41,738 nucleotides of DNA from Gammaproteobacteria bacterium (GCA_029865385.1 JAOUGX010000022.1:1-41738); one strand, 5' to 3'; counted from the first letter of the stretch, positions 18,154-25,758 are shown. The notes: generated from the letters alone by a model not told the origin. A program made the numbers and translations.

Positions 18154-19803
18154 TTAGAATCTCGACGAGGTAATCCAGACATCTGCTCGCGACCAGCTTT
18201 CGGCAAAATCGAGATTGACGTCCGGATCGCTTTGGCCCTGCGCCGTCAATGAAGCAATTAAGCCGTAGAGCGACCACCCGTTGTGCGGGTGGTCGCTCAG
18301 TTCGGTCCGGTAAACGTCGGCGGCTTCCTTGTAACGACCTGCGTCGAGCAGGGCGGCGCCAAGCCAATGTCGAGCTGCGAACGGCAGCGGCTCCGGTTCG
18401 TCATAATTCATCCGGTCTTCTATGGTCACAGCCTTGCCAAACGCGGCGATTGCTGCATCAAGGTCACCTTCAGCCCTGAGAATTTCTCCCTCGAGTATGT
18501 GCGCGACGGTTCCCGCCACCTGGCTGCCTGGATGAAATCGAAAAACGGACTGCGTGTTCGCAGCAAAATCCAGCGTTTTGTCGCGCATGGCCTTGGCGGT
18601 CACTGCGTCACCTTGCCTTAGGCTTGCATAGCCAATGGCGAAATCGAACAAGGCGGCGGCGACATCGTCGGTCGGGCGGTTCCCGACCTCGAGCACCTCG
18701 TCGAAACGGCCAAACCGAATCAACGTCAGTACTTCGTACATCGAGTTGCCGGTCAGTTTCCGGTAGTCCTTGCCAGCCTGGGTAGCGACCGCGCCCTGGC
18801 CATCGAAAGAAGCCGCAAACAGCAGCATGTGCAGGTTGTGCATCGGTGCGTAGGAAAAACCCTGATTCTGGCGGGCTTTCTGATCCGACTGCCAGGCGAC
18901 TGCGTTCGCCCGAACCGATTTGCCCCATAAGCCGACTTCATTCCAGGTATGCGAGGGCATGTGCTGGATATGGCTGGCAACCGGTATTGCACTTCCGAGG
19001 AATTCGGCGCATTCGAGAGCCAGATCTGGCCGCTGGCTGGATTCCGTCGCGTGAATATAGAGATGGCAGGCGCCCGGGTGCCGGATGTCCTCGATGAGAA
19101 CGCCCTCGAGAACTGCATGCAGACGAATCACGTCCGCATCGTCTATGTCGCGATACCCACGCCTGTCCTCCAGCATGAATAGGGCCACTGCATATACGGT
19201 GGCGACCTCATGGTTTTCCGGGTACTTCGCATAGACCTGTGCCATCTGACGCGCAAATGCTTCGTCGACCGGACGCCGATTATCGGGATCGTAATTTTCG
19301 GGATAGCGAACCCGTGCGGCATTGATAAGGTCGCGTTCGAGGGCATTCGCATTGGACACGGCGTACTTGGCCGCATTGACGATCGCAGCGTTTGCGTGAG
19401 GTGCTTTCGCGGCGGTCATGCCGCCGTTCAGGTAGGAGCCGAGCGCAAACGCCTCTCCCCAGAAGCACATAGCGCAGCTGGGATCGATGGTCCGGGCCAT
19501 GGCAAATGATCGCGCGGCTTCGTCGACGTTGTAGGCCCAACGGAGCTGCATGCCCTGGTTGAAAAAGGCCTGCGCCTCGGCGCTGTCGGTCGTTATCTTC
19601 CATTGATACGGGCCCAACGCCTGCGGAATCAGATCTATGGGTCCCAGGAACGCATCTGGCTCCGTGTGCATGGAGTGACTGGCTGCCGGGGCGGTGGATT
19701 CAACCTCGCCGGGCGTGCCTGCACAGGCCAGTAGCGTGCTGCAAAGGAACAGTGTCGCGATTCTCACGCAATTTGGTCTCGCTCGTTCCTGTCGGTCATT
19801 CAT
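18154..19803 (-). CDS. TPR-repeat lipoprotein (549 aa)
   Basis: A 549-residue protein with an N-terminal signal ending LLACAG, probably a lipoprotein. The body is helical with TPR-like repeats, recognised near 80-115 (FFNQGMQLRWAYNVDEAARS, followed by DPSCAMCFWGEAFALG) and at the C-terminus. The CAMCFWGEAxALG segment is a hallmark of a widespread, uncharacterised TPR family in proteobacteria. It may scaffold envelope proteins (inference). A perfect 13-bp inverted repeat lies inside its 3' end at 18268-18298. It is the last gene before the proposed ssrA island boundary. Confidence 0.75.
   Translation of the reverse strand: MNDRQERARPNCVRIATLFLCSTLLACAGTPGEVESTAPAASHSMHTEPDAFLGPIDLIPQALGPYQWKITTDSAEAQAFFNQGMQLRWAYNVDEAARSFAMARTIDPSCAMCFWGEAFALGSYLNGGMTAAKAPHANAAIVNAAKYAVSNANALERDLINAARVRYPENYDPDNRRPVDEAFARQMAQVYAKYPENHEVATVYAVALFMLEDRRGYRDIDDADVIRLHAVLEGVLIEDIRHPGACHLYIHATESSQRPDLALECAEFLGSAIPVASHIQHMPSHTWNEVGLWGKSVRANAVAWQSDQKARQNQGFSYAPMHNLHMLLFAASFDGQGAVATQAGKDYRKLTGNSMYEVLTLIRFGRFDEVLEVGNRPTDDVAAALFDFAIGYASLRQGDAVTAKAMRDKTLDFAANTQSVFRFHPGSQVAGTVAHILEGEILRAEGDLDAAIAAFGKAVTIEDRMNYDEPEPLPFAARHWLGAALLDAGRYKEAADVYRTELSDHPHNGWSLYGLIASLTAQGQSDPDVNLDFAESWSRADVWITSSRF
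18268..18298. repeat. Perfect 13-bp inverted repeat inside the TPR gene
   Basis: Arms 18268-18280 (GAGCGACCACCCG) and 18286-18298 are perfectly complementary, with a 5-base TTGTG loop. It lies in the coding region near the 3' end, so it may act in the mRNA; no T-run follows. A perfect 13-bp arm is longer than I would expect by chance. Confidence 0.6.
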
Positions 19804-19868
19804 CGTCGCTTGTATCTCCTGTGCAACGAAATCTCAATCACTGCGCGTGTTCTGATGCATCGGTTTAT

Positions 19869-19907
19869 CAAACAAAAGAGCGCCCCGGCGGGGAGCTCTT
19901 TTGTTTG
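19869..19907 (-). terminator. Strong hairpin, likely displaced ssrA terminator
   Basis: Arms 19869-19886 and 19890-19907 pair at 17 of 18 positions around a GGC loop. On the minus strand the distal arm reads GCTCTTTTGTTTG, so it ends in a T-rich run, as an intrinsic terminator does. It directly follows, on that strand, a CCA-ending copy of the tmRNA 3' end. The near-symmetry means it could also work on the plus strand. Confidence 0.75.
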
Positions 19908-19925
19908 GTGGAGGCGGCGACAATC
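19905..19925 (-). repeat. att-like copy of the tmRNA 3' end
   Basis: TTGGTGGAGGCGGCGACAATC matches the plus-strand sequence at 25363-25383, across the ssrA 3' end, at 19 of 21 positions (the first 15 are identical). On the minus strand it ends in CCA and abuts a terminator. The cloverleaf T-arm is not present beyond it, so this is a fragment, not a gene. The best explanation is an attachment-site remnant (inference). Confidence 0.6.
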
Positions 19926-19939
19926 ACATTGCGTTATAA

Positions 19940-19958
19940 ATCAGTATCTTATACTGAT
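19940..19958. repeat. 8-bp palindrome at the island edge
   Basis: ATCAGTAT (19940-19947), a CTT spacer, then ATACTGAT (19951-19958) form a perfect inverted repeat. It overlaps a TATACT that could be a -10 box (TTGCGT lies 15 bases upstream, a short spacing). It looks like an operator but no regulator can be named. Confidence 0.45.
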
Positions 19959-20531
19959 AAACGTCAGTAATTCCCCCGGAAACACCCCCAGATCGATTTG
20001 CGTGATGCTATAGCTAATTTCAGACCAACGTTATCGTTTCTCTGGCACCCCAGCCAGGGCGTGCTCCTGGGGGCAGCACGTAAGAAGTGCCGTCGACTGG
20101 CCTGCCTAGGATCGAGAATCGACTCGGGGCGAGATGCCAAGTTTGAAATCGGTATTACTGATTCAGTCTACAGAGCTTCCGTGCGACCCTCGAATGGATA
20201 TTGTTCGGGGATATCCTGTCCATGCCCGATCGGGCGTGGTCATCGCGAAAAAAATGGCCTCGGTTTGCGCCGCCAAAGAGTTGGTCAGTTTGCGGACAGC
20301 CCGACCACGAACAGAGCCGGCAGCGGCCACATGCGCTGTAACGTCCATTGACTGAATGCCATCCGATATCGATGAGCAATAGAAAATGAGGTCATGATCA
20401 ATCCTGGCAGAGCCTATATTTCGTTCCCGACATCCTACCGCGCCGGCAGCTTTGACCTGCGATTGGCCCACGTACGTACTTTCCGATGGTCAATAAATCC
20501 GGCCCGCGACATTGCGGGGAGCCGACAGCCC

Positions 20532-20537
20532 TATAAT
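20532..20537 (+). promoter_or_regulatory. Perfect -10 box TATAAT before the TolB/TPR gene
   Basis: TATAAT lies 21 bases upstream of the ATG at 20559. No good -35 sits at 16-18 bases: TTGCGG at 20512 has a 14-base spacer. If it is used, the leader would be only about 15 nt. Confidence 0.35.
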
Positions 20538-20558
20538 AGGCTTACTGGCCAAGGCTGC

Positions 20559-22208
20559 ATGTCAATGAATAAGCGCTCGCCCGGCGACCTGTCGAAGCTC
20601 TCCTCAGAGTTGAAACGCCGCGGTGTATATCCGGTAATCGCAGCTTACGCCGTCGTTGGCTGGGTGTTATTGCAAATCGGCGAAGTAACGTTCAGCCCCC
20701 TGCATTTGCCTGATTGGGCGATGACCGCTCTGATAATCCTGGTTATAGCGGGTTTTCCGATTGTGTTTGCCCTTGCATGGTTTCTCGATCTTACGCGCGA
20801 GGGAATTCGAATTGACACTGGCCGGATGCGCGAAACGAAAGTGCCGGACGATCGGCCATCCATCGCAGTTCTGCCATTCCTAGATATGAGTCCCGACAAG
20901 GACCAGGGCTATTTTTGTGAAGGAGTGGCAGAAGAGATTCTCAATGCATTGACAAAAATCCCTGAGCTGCGCGTTGCCGCCCGGTCTTCTTCATTTCAAT
21001 TCAGGGATGGCGCTGGTGACGTACGTAAGATTGGCAAGGACCTCGGGGTAACGTCGATACTCGAAGGCAGCGTACGCAAAGCCGACAATCACCTGAGAGT
21101 GATTACTCAACTCGTCAATGTTTCCACTGGTTATCATTTCTGGTCAAAGAAATTTGACGAGGAGCTGAAAGGTATTTTCGAGATTCAGGATGAAATCGCA
21201 CGAAGCATAGTCGAGTCCCTGCTGGAAACGATAACGCCGGGCCAACAGGTTTTGGTCAGGACAACATCCAGCAAGGATGTCTCTGCATACGAATATTATT
21301 TGCGGGGCAGGCAGTTCATTAATCGCTTTCACAAGATGGATATCGAATATGCGCGACAGATGTTCAGACAAGCTATCCAACTCGATCCCGATTTTGCCCT
21401 GGCGTGGGCTGGCTATGCTGACTGCTACTCGTTACTGTTTATGTATGCAGATCCGATCGATAGTTACCGGTCGGAGGCACGCAACGCGAGCAACCGGGCA
21501 TTGGCAATCAGCCCGCATCTTGCGGAGGCGCATGCCTCGAAAGGACTCGCTCTCCTGACTGTGGAAGAGTTCGGGGAAGCGGAGGAAGAATTCAAAAAAG
21601 CGCTGGAGCTTAATTCCCGGCTTTTTCAGGCCTATTATTACTACGGTCGGGCCCGATTCCATCAGGGCGATCTCGACATGGCAGCGGAACTATTCAGGAA
21701 GGCCGCTGTAGTGGATACCGGGGACTACCAGTCTAGATGTCTGCGAGTGCAGATTCTCCGCGGTTCAGCACGCGTCGATGAGGCTGTGCGGCAGGCAAGG
21801 GAAGTGGTTCCAATGCTGGAAAGACACCTCAAGTGGAACCCTGACGATGCCCGTGCGCTGCATCTGGGCGCAGGATCTTTAATCGTATTAGGCGAAGTTG
21901 AAAGGGCGAAGCGCTGGTTGAGGCGAGCGCTGCAGATCGATCCCGATGATTCCGTGCTGTTGTACAACGTCGCTTGCAACTTCGCGACGTTGGGCGAGGT
22001 GGATGAGGCGCTTGATTATCTAACTCAGGCCATCGCAAACGGAATGGTCAGCGCGGCCTGGATGCGCAACGATACAGACCTCGACGCGTTGCGGACTCAT
22101 CCCGGGTATCTGGAACTCCTTCGACAGCTGGAGGAGAAAGACGAGCGCGCGCGTCTTCGCGTAATTAATTCGACCGCAGATGCAGGGACAGCGGCAACTT
22201 CACGTTAG
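20559..22208 (+). CDS. TolB-like/TPR membrane protein
   Basis: The frame opens at 20394, but the ATG at 20559 (MSMNKRSPGDL) has AAGG upstream and follows a perfect -10 box, giving 549 residues. Residues 1-30 are polar and probably cytoplasmic; two membrane helices follow at about 23-43 and 56-78. A TolB-like N-terminal domain (about 95-215) contains SIAVLPFLDMS and the EGVAEEILNALTKIPELRV segment, and then at least five TPR repeats reach to the C-terminus (about 235-540). This family occurs in many copies in some gammaproteobacteria, often as the sensing part of adenylate cyclase or CadC-like proteins; here no output domain is present. It converges on the pyruvate-kinase-like gene with a 4-base overlap (TTAG). 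Confidence 0.8.
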   Translation: MSMNKRSPGDLSKLSSELKRRGVYPVIAAYAVVGWVLLQIGEVTFSPLHLPDWAMTALIILVIAGFPIVFALAWFLDLTREGIRIDTGRMRETKVPDDRPSIAVLPFLDMSPDKDQGYFCEGVAEEILNALTKIPELRVAARSSSFQFRDGAGDVRKIGKDLGVTSILEGSVRKADNHLRVITQLVNVSTGYHFWSKKFDEELKGIFEIQDEIARSIVESLLETITPGQQVLVRTTSSKDVSAYEYYLRGRQFINRFHKMDIEYARQMFRQAIQLDPDFALAWAGYADCYSLLFMYADPIDSYRSEARNASNRALAISPHLAEAHASKGLALLTVEEFGEAEEEFKKALELNSRLFQAYYYYGRARFHQGDLDMAAELFRKAAVVDTGDYQSRCLRVQILRGSARVDEAVRQAREVVPMLERHLKWNPDDARALHLGAGSLIVLGEVERAKRWLRRALQIDPDDSVLLYNVACNFATLGEVDEALDYLTQAIANGMVSAAWMRNDTDLDALRTHPGYLELLRQLEEKDERARLRVINSTADAGTAATSR

Positions 22209-24136
22209 TATTTTGTCTGATCGGCGTTTGCCTGATCCCTGGCGCCGGATATGCTGAGTCGCCGCAGCCGCGCTGTCTTCTTGTATTGATGGTTCTGCAT
22301 CCTGCGAAGGATGTTGTCCAGCATCCTTATCGTGGCTAGAATGTGCGGTCCCTTGTTGAGCATCACGCAGTCGGCCCGCTGTGACATCGCCGCATCCGTA
22401 ATCTCGGCGCGTGACGGTTTTCCTTTCTTGGCTTTCTGCCGCAAGACGTCGGTTGCCCAGATCACCGGCATCTGGGCCGCCTCGCACAGCCAGAGTATTT
22501 CCTCCTGCAATTCCGCAAGACGCTCCCAGCCACACTCGACGGCCAGGTCCCCCCTGGCAATCATGACCGCGACGGGGTAGCTGCGCATCGTGGTTAGTAG
22601 CAGTTCGGGCAAGTTGTTGAAGCCTTCCTCGGTTTCGATCTTGATTATCAGACCCAGCTGCTTGTCCGCATGCTTTTTCAACTCGTCCTGCAGTAGCACG
22701 ATATCCGCCGGGGTCCTGACAAATGAAAGACAGACGGCGTCCGCATCGAGGGCAGCGAATTCGAGGTTGGACCGGTCGGAAGCGCTAAGGCCTGAAATCT
22801 GAATCTTGCTATGCGGAAAGCTGATGCCGCAATCGCCGCGCAAGCGGCTGCCGGTCGGTTTGGCATGAGTGATTTCAATCAGCAGCCTGTCGCTAGACGC
22901 TGTTCGTACGATACCGCCGATTTTTCCGTCGTTCAACCAGACAGGATCGCCTGCGCCGACGGTGTCGAATACCTCGTATTGCTGGCACGAGATGTGCGCT
23001 GGTTTGGAGATTTCACCATTGGCATCCTCAATTGCCGGCGCTCCCATTGTGTTGTCTCGATGCAAGACGAGCGTATCGCCGCTTCGTAACAGAATCGCTT
23101 GTTCGATGCTTGGAAGCTCACCTACGCGATACCTGAGTTTTTCTCCGGTTTCTTCGCGTATGAGCCGTAATTTCGTGCCGGTGACGATGTACGCTGCTTT
23201 ATAGCTCTCGACGATCAGCCCATCGGCATCCTTAGCTACTATCCGAAGAGTTCTTTTCTTGCCGCGTGCGTCCCTGAACCTGAGTTTGTCCCCCACGCCG
23301 GCAAATTCGATGCACTCCCGCGGTACGGGAACAATCGCCGATTTTTTTCCTTGCCACACGATATCGTCGGGGATGAATCGCAAGCGCCTCGGCGCGATGA
23401 CTCTTCCAAGAGGATCCCGCCGTGGCCTTACGTGGACAACCCGGGGACCAGGAAGCAAGGCGCCAGTCCGCAACTTCGGACCGGACAGGTCCAGTACGAT
23501 CCGGCATTCCTTGCCGGCCTTCCTGCTTCCTGCTCTTACGTTTCGGATCATTTCCGTCCAGACCGGCTGGGAATCGTGTGCGCAGTTGATTCGTGCGACA
23601 TTCATGCCGGTGGCGATCATGTCAGCGACCAGCAAGCTGTTACTGCCGGCGTCGGTCGGCAACGTAACCATGATGCTGACTTCACGATCGTTCCCGGAAT
23701 CGCCAAAAATTGCTTTCCGGTGCAACTGTGCGCTGGGATGTTTCAGGCGGAGATCCGGATCCACCTCGACTCGCTGGTTGCCCGTGTTACCGGCAATCTT
23801 TCTCAAGGCACGCTGCACCATGCGGATCGATGGCAGAACATTGCGCTCGGCTCGGCCCAGGGATGACAGGCCGAGGCTGGCGAGATTCTCCTGTAACTCG
23901 CGAATATCGTCATGGCGCAGAGCAAGGTAGTGCACGAGATTTCTGGCACTGTCGCGGAACTCGGCATTAACCGCGACCAGGTCTTCAGCATATTTTTGCT
24001 CGAAATAACTGGCCCGGTCACAGATTGCATGAAGCTGCGCGTCGATCCGGCTGATTTTTCCGATCTCGCTCACTTTTTCACTCCCGTAAGCCTTCTTGTA
24101 AAGCATTTTCGCGGCAGGCACAGCTATGGAATCCAC
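22205..24136 (-). CDS. Pyruvate-kinase-like protein with N-terminal extension
   Basis: A 643-residue protein. Residues 1-140 are a helical extension absent from ordinary pyruvate kinases. The kinase-like barrel then shows MNVARINCAHDS, DLSGPKLRTG, the catalytic-lysine segment IKIETEEGF and MIARGDLAVECG, so the metal and phosphate-transfer residues appear kept. Between GPKLRTG and ISGLSASDRSNLEF lie about 220 residues, roughly twice the normal B domain, with two B-like motifs (GDKLRFRDARGK and GDPVWLNDGKIGG). The allosteric C-domain is missing. A similar layout is known in plant and bacterial pyruvate-kinase-family proteins of unproven activity. Start is GTG 24136, or ATG 24106. It is divergent from a cytochrome c gene. 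Confidence 0.8.
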   Translation of the reverse strand: MDSIAVPAAKMLYKKAYGSEKVSEIGKISRIDAQLHAICDRASYFEQKYAEDLVAVNAEFRDSARNLVHYLALRHDDIRELQENLASLGLSSLGRAERNVLPSIRMVQRALRKIAGNTGNQRVEVDPDLRLKHPSAQLHRKAIFGDSGNDREVSIMVTLPTDAGSNSLLVADMIATGMNVARINCAHDSQPVWTEMIRNVRAGSRKAGKECRIVLDLSGPKLRTGALLPGPRVVHVRPRRDPLGRVIAPRRLRFIPDDIVWQGKKSAIVPVPRECIEFAGVGDKLRFRDARGKKRTLRIVAKDADGLIVESYKAAYIVTGTKLRLIREETGEKLRYRVGELPSIEQAILLRSGDTLVLHRDNTMGAPAIEDANGEISKPAHISCQQYEVFDTVGAGDPVWLNDGKIGGIVRTASSDRLLIEITHAKPTGSRLRGDCGISFPHSKIQISGLSASDRSNLEFAALDADAVCLSFVRTPADIVLLQDELKKHADKQLGLIIKIETEEGFNNLPELLLTTMRSYPVAVMIARGDLAVECGWERLAELQEEILWLCEAAQMPVIWATDVLRQKAKKGKPSRAEITDAAMSQRADCVMLNKGPHILATIRMLDNILRRMQNHQYKKTARLRRLSISGARDQANADQTKY

Positions 24137-24206
24137 CTATTGGACAGCGTGCGGGCAGGCAAGGGCACGGCTTGTGAAACTGGCCGGCGGCCCCCATTAT
24201 TCAGCC

Positions 24207-24614
24207 ATGAACATTCCGTCGGATCGAGTTCCTGTTCTTGCGCTGTGTGCGCTGGGTCTGATTGCCTGCAGCGAAGGTACTGATGACAACTCACCAACAG
24301 AGCTGCCGGTATTGACTGAGCCGGTGCAGGACGAGGCCGGCATACGGAATCAGGATCTGTCGGGGCGCGAAGCTTATGACTCGGTCTGTGCCGGATGCCA
24401 TGAAACCGGCGAGGGCGGAGCGCCCGTTACGGGCAATCCGGCGGACTGGGAAAACCGGTCACATCTCTGGCAGGCTGTTTTGATGAAGCATGCGAACGCC
24501 GGTTATTTCCAGATGCCCGCCCGAGGCGGGCGCGAGGAATGGTCAGAGTGGACCATCAATGCGGCAACGCAACACATGCTCGAAATCACATTTCCGGACC
24601 AGCTACCCGACTAG
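24207..24614 (+). CDS. Lipoprotein class I cytochrome c
   Basis: A 135-residue protein with a lipoprotein signal (ALGLIACSEG) and one haem-binding motif CAGCH (about 66-70), with a probable Met ligand in YFQMPARGG. The small size, single haem and anchor resemble c5-type periplasmic electron carriers. The ATG at 24207 is chosen over 24126, which would add a non-signal extension and overlap the divergent gene. Electron partners are unknown. It lies inside the proposed ssrA island, next to the pyruvate-kinase-like gene. Confidence 0.8.
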   Translation: MNIPSDRVPVLALCALGLIACSEGTDDNSPTELPVLTEPVQDEAGIRNQDLSGREAYDSVCAGCHETGEGGAPVTGNPADWENRSHLWQAVLMKHANAGYFQMPARGGREEWSEWTINAATQHMLEITFPDQLPD

Positions 24615-24741
24615 GTCGGTAACCCGGCAGGATCGCATTTACTGCCGCGCATAAGCCTTCCACGATTGCTAGATAACAAATGCATGCACCGCTTCGCTTT
24701 GATCCTTTCCGAAAACCGGCGCGAAACTCAGCTCATCGTTG

Positions 24742-24960
24742 CTAACTCGCGGCGACTGCTTTCTTGCTGGCCGGTGCCATTTTTCTGGCTACCTTTTTCA
24801 CAACAGGCTTTTTCTTCGCCGCCTTTTTCCTAACGGGCTTCTTTTTTGCCGCTTTCTTCGTCGCTGCCGGCTTGCGTTTCAGTTCCCGCTGCGGATAGGA
24901 AGTATAAGCGGCCTTATGTGAGTCGGCGACTCGGTTAACGCGGACCGACGCAGTGGTCAT
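24742..24960 (-). CDS. Lysine/alanine-rich histone-like protein (72 aa)
   Basis: From about residue 30 the sequence is a run of AAKKKP/KKAAKK-type repeats, like the basic C-terminal tails of H1/AlgP-type nucleoid proteins; it would bind DNA or RNA. The start at 24960 is the first ATG after the frame passes out of a transposase fragment that runs into it without a stop from 25044. No recognisable globular domain is present, so it may be the tail of a lost gene or a small gene in its own right. Base composition is repetitive and lysine-rich. Confidence 0.55.
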   Translation of the reverse strand: MTTASVRVNRVADSHKAAYTSYPQRELKRKPAATKKAAKKKPVRKKAAKKKPVVKKVARKMAPASKKAVAAS

Positions 24961-24987
24961 GGCGGGCGGCTGCCCGGTCGGGCGCAG

Positions 24988-25044
24988 CATCCGGGCGCCG
25001 CATTGCCGGCAGGTCTGGATATCGATGACGAAGACCCGGCGTAA
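24988..25044 (-). pseudogene. Transposase C-terminal fragment (IS91-like zinc ribbon)
   Basis: On the minus strand this encodes LRRVFVIDIQTCRQCGARM, which resembles the conserved zinc-ribbon tail of IS91/ISCR-type transposases (RVFxIDIxTCxxCG). It is preceded by a stop codon and continues in frame into the lysine-rich gene. Only 19 codons remain, so it is a relic. The family is inferred from memory of the motif. Confidence 0.5.
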
Positions 25045-25125
25045 TCACCAATCGGGACACGCCCGTTGGCGGACCGGTTTGTCACTTGTAATCCCCCCAT
25101 TTGTAATCGCTGCTGCAAGTAGACA

Positions 25126-25188
25126 TTAGGCGGCCTTGTCCAGCTTTTGAATCGGGGTGATGCCTCCATTGGCCATGTTCGGCCGATG
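25126..25188 (-). pseudogene. Transposase C-terminus remnant (IS3/IS481-like)
   Basis: The minus strand encodes HRPNMANGGITPIQKLDKAA and a stop. This is the conserved end of the DDE integrase domain in IS3/IS481-type transposases (HRPHxxLGGxTP). An in-frame stop lies upstream and no earlier domain can be found nearby, so this is a broken remnant. It lies about 175 bp from the ssrA 3' end. Confidence 0.55.
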
Positions 25189-25315
25189 ACATTGACGCCG
25201 CCCAGGTGTACAGCCTTCACCAGATCACGCTGTCCAGGTACTTGCGCAAGTGCCAGACACTCGTGAATGCGTAGCACCAGAAATCGGCTACGAAAACTGA
25301 TGTTGGGCAAGATGT

Positions 25316-25357
25316 TTGGTAAACCAGCAGGTTGTCCTTAACCTGCTGATTTACCAA
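25316..25357. repeat. Long hairpin next to the tmRNA 3' end
   Basis: Arms 25316-25333 and 25340-25357 pair at 17 of 18 positions around a 6-base loop (GTCCTT). On the minus strand it starts 6 bases after the tmRNA CCA end, so it may serve as the present ssrA terminator or 3'-end processing signal, but no T-run follows. It is unlike the displaced terminator at 19869. Confidence 0.55.
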
Positions 25358-25363
25358 TACAAT

Positions 25364-25724
25364 TGGTGGAGGCGGCGGGAATCGAACCCGCGTCCGCAAG
25401 CCCTACGCCCAGAGATCTACATGCTTATTCCGTCTTTAATCTCGCCACAAGCTACCCGACGGGCAGGGAAGACCTGTGGCCAGTTCAGTAAGGATTTAGT
25501 GGATCAGGCCCTGAACATGCCCTCACCACGGTCCTGTGTGGGTGACCCCAGGGATCCGGACGCACAGGCACGATCCGGGCTGAGGGCTCTGAGCTGGTTA
25601 TTAAGCAGCTAGTGCGTAGTTGTCGTCGTTGGCAACTATAGTTTTACAGCTGGATTTACGAGGTGATCTGTTCCTCGGCATGCACCCGGAGTTTCGTGAC
25701 CCACGTCGAAGCCATGTCGCCCCC
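25364..25724 (-). ncRNA. ssrA: Transfer-messenger RNA (tmRNA)
   Basis: The 361-nt RNA has the tmRNA hallmarks. The 5' end GGGGGCGACATGGCTTCGAC and 3' end pair as a 7-bp acceptor stem (GGGGGCG with CGCCTCC, one G-U), followed by A and an encoded CCA at 25364-25366. A T-arm is visible (GGGTTCGATTCCC-type, seen on the plus strand as GGGAATCGAACCC). The tag frame at 25601-25633 encodes ANDDNYALAA and a TAA stop, with GCC as resume codon. With SmpB it rescues ribosomes stalled on broken mRNA and tags the product for degradation. It is a single-piece (not permuted) gene. smpB lies 525 bp away. Confidence 0.97.
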
Positions 25725-25758
25725 TGATGGTCCGGGCCATTCCGGCCAGGACCCCGGT

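Larger units (their letters stand above)
19804..20558. other. 755-bp region without a supportable gene
   Basis: The region holds a terminator hairpin at 19869-19907, a near-copy of the tmRNA 3' end at 19905-19925, an 8-bp palindrome at 19940-19958, and a promoter-like TATAAT at 20532. Several short open frames occur (for example 19998-20351 and 20163-20471) but none resembles a known protein. The low coding content suggests decayed or regulatory DNA. Confidence 0.6.
19905..25363. mobile_element. Putative decayed genomic island in the 3' end of ssrA
   Basis: Boundaries are the two copies of the tmRNA 3' end (19905-19925 and 25363-25383). The 5.46-kb interior contains a TolB/TPR membrane protein, a pyruvate-kinase-like protein, a cytochrome c lipoprotein, a lysine-rich protein and two transposase fragments. 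ssrA is a well-known integration site (for example for CP4-57 in E. coli). No integrase gene or complete transposase is visible, so this is a remnant or a non-autonomous element, and the call rests mainly on the boundary repeats and the displaced terminator. Confidence 0.45.

Noticed and set aside
20163-20471. A 102-codon minus-strand frame in the large gene-free region
   Set aside because: No family resemblance, no ribosome binding site, and it overlaps another frame of equal merit; it may be decayed DNA.
23259-23930. A 223-codon antisense frame within the pyruvate-kinase-like gene
   Set aside because: No recognisable domain, and the minus-strand frame has clear kinase motifs.
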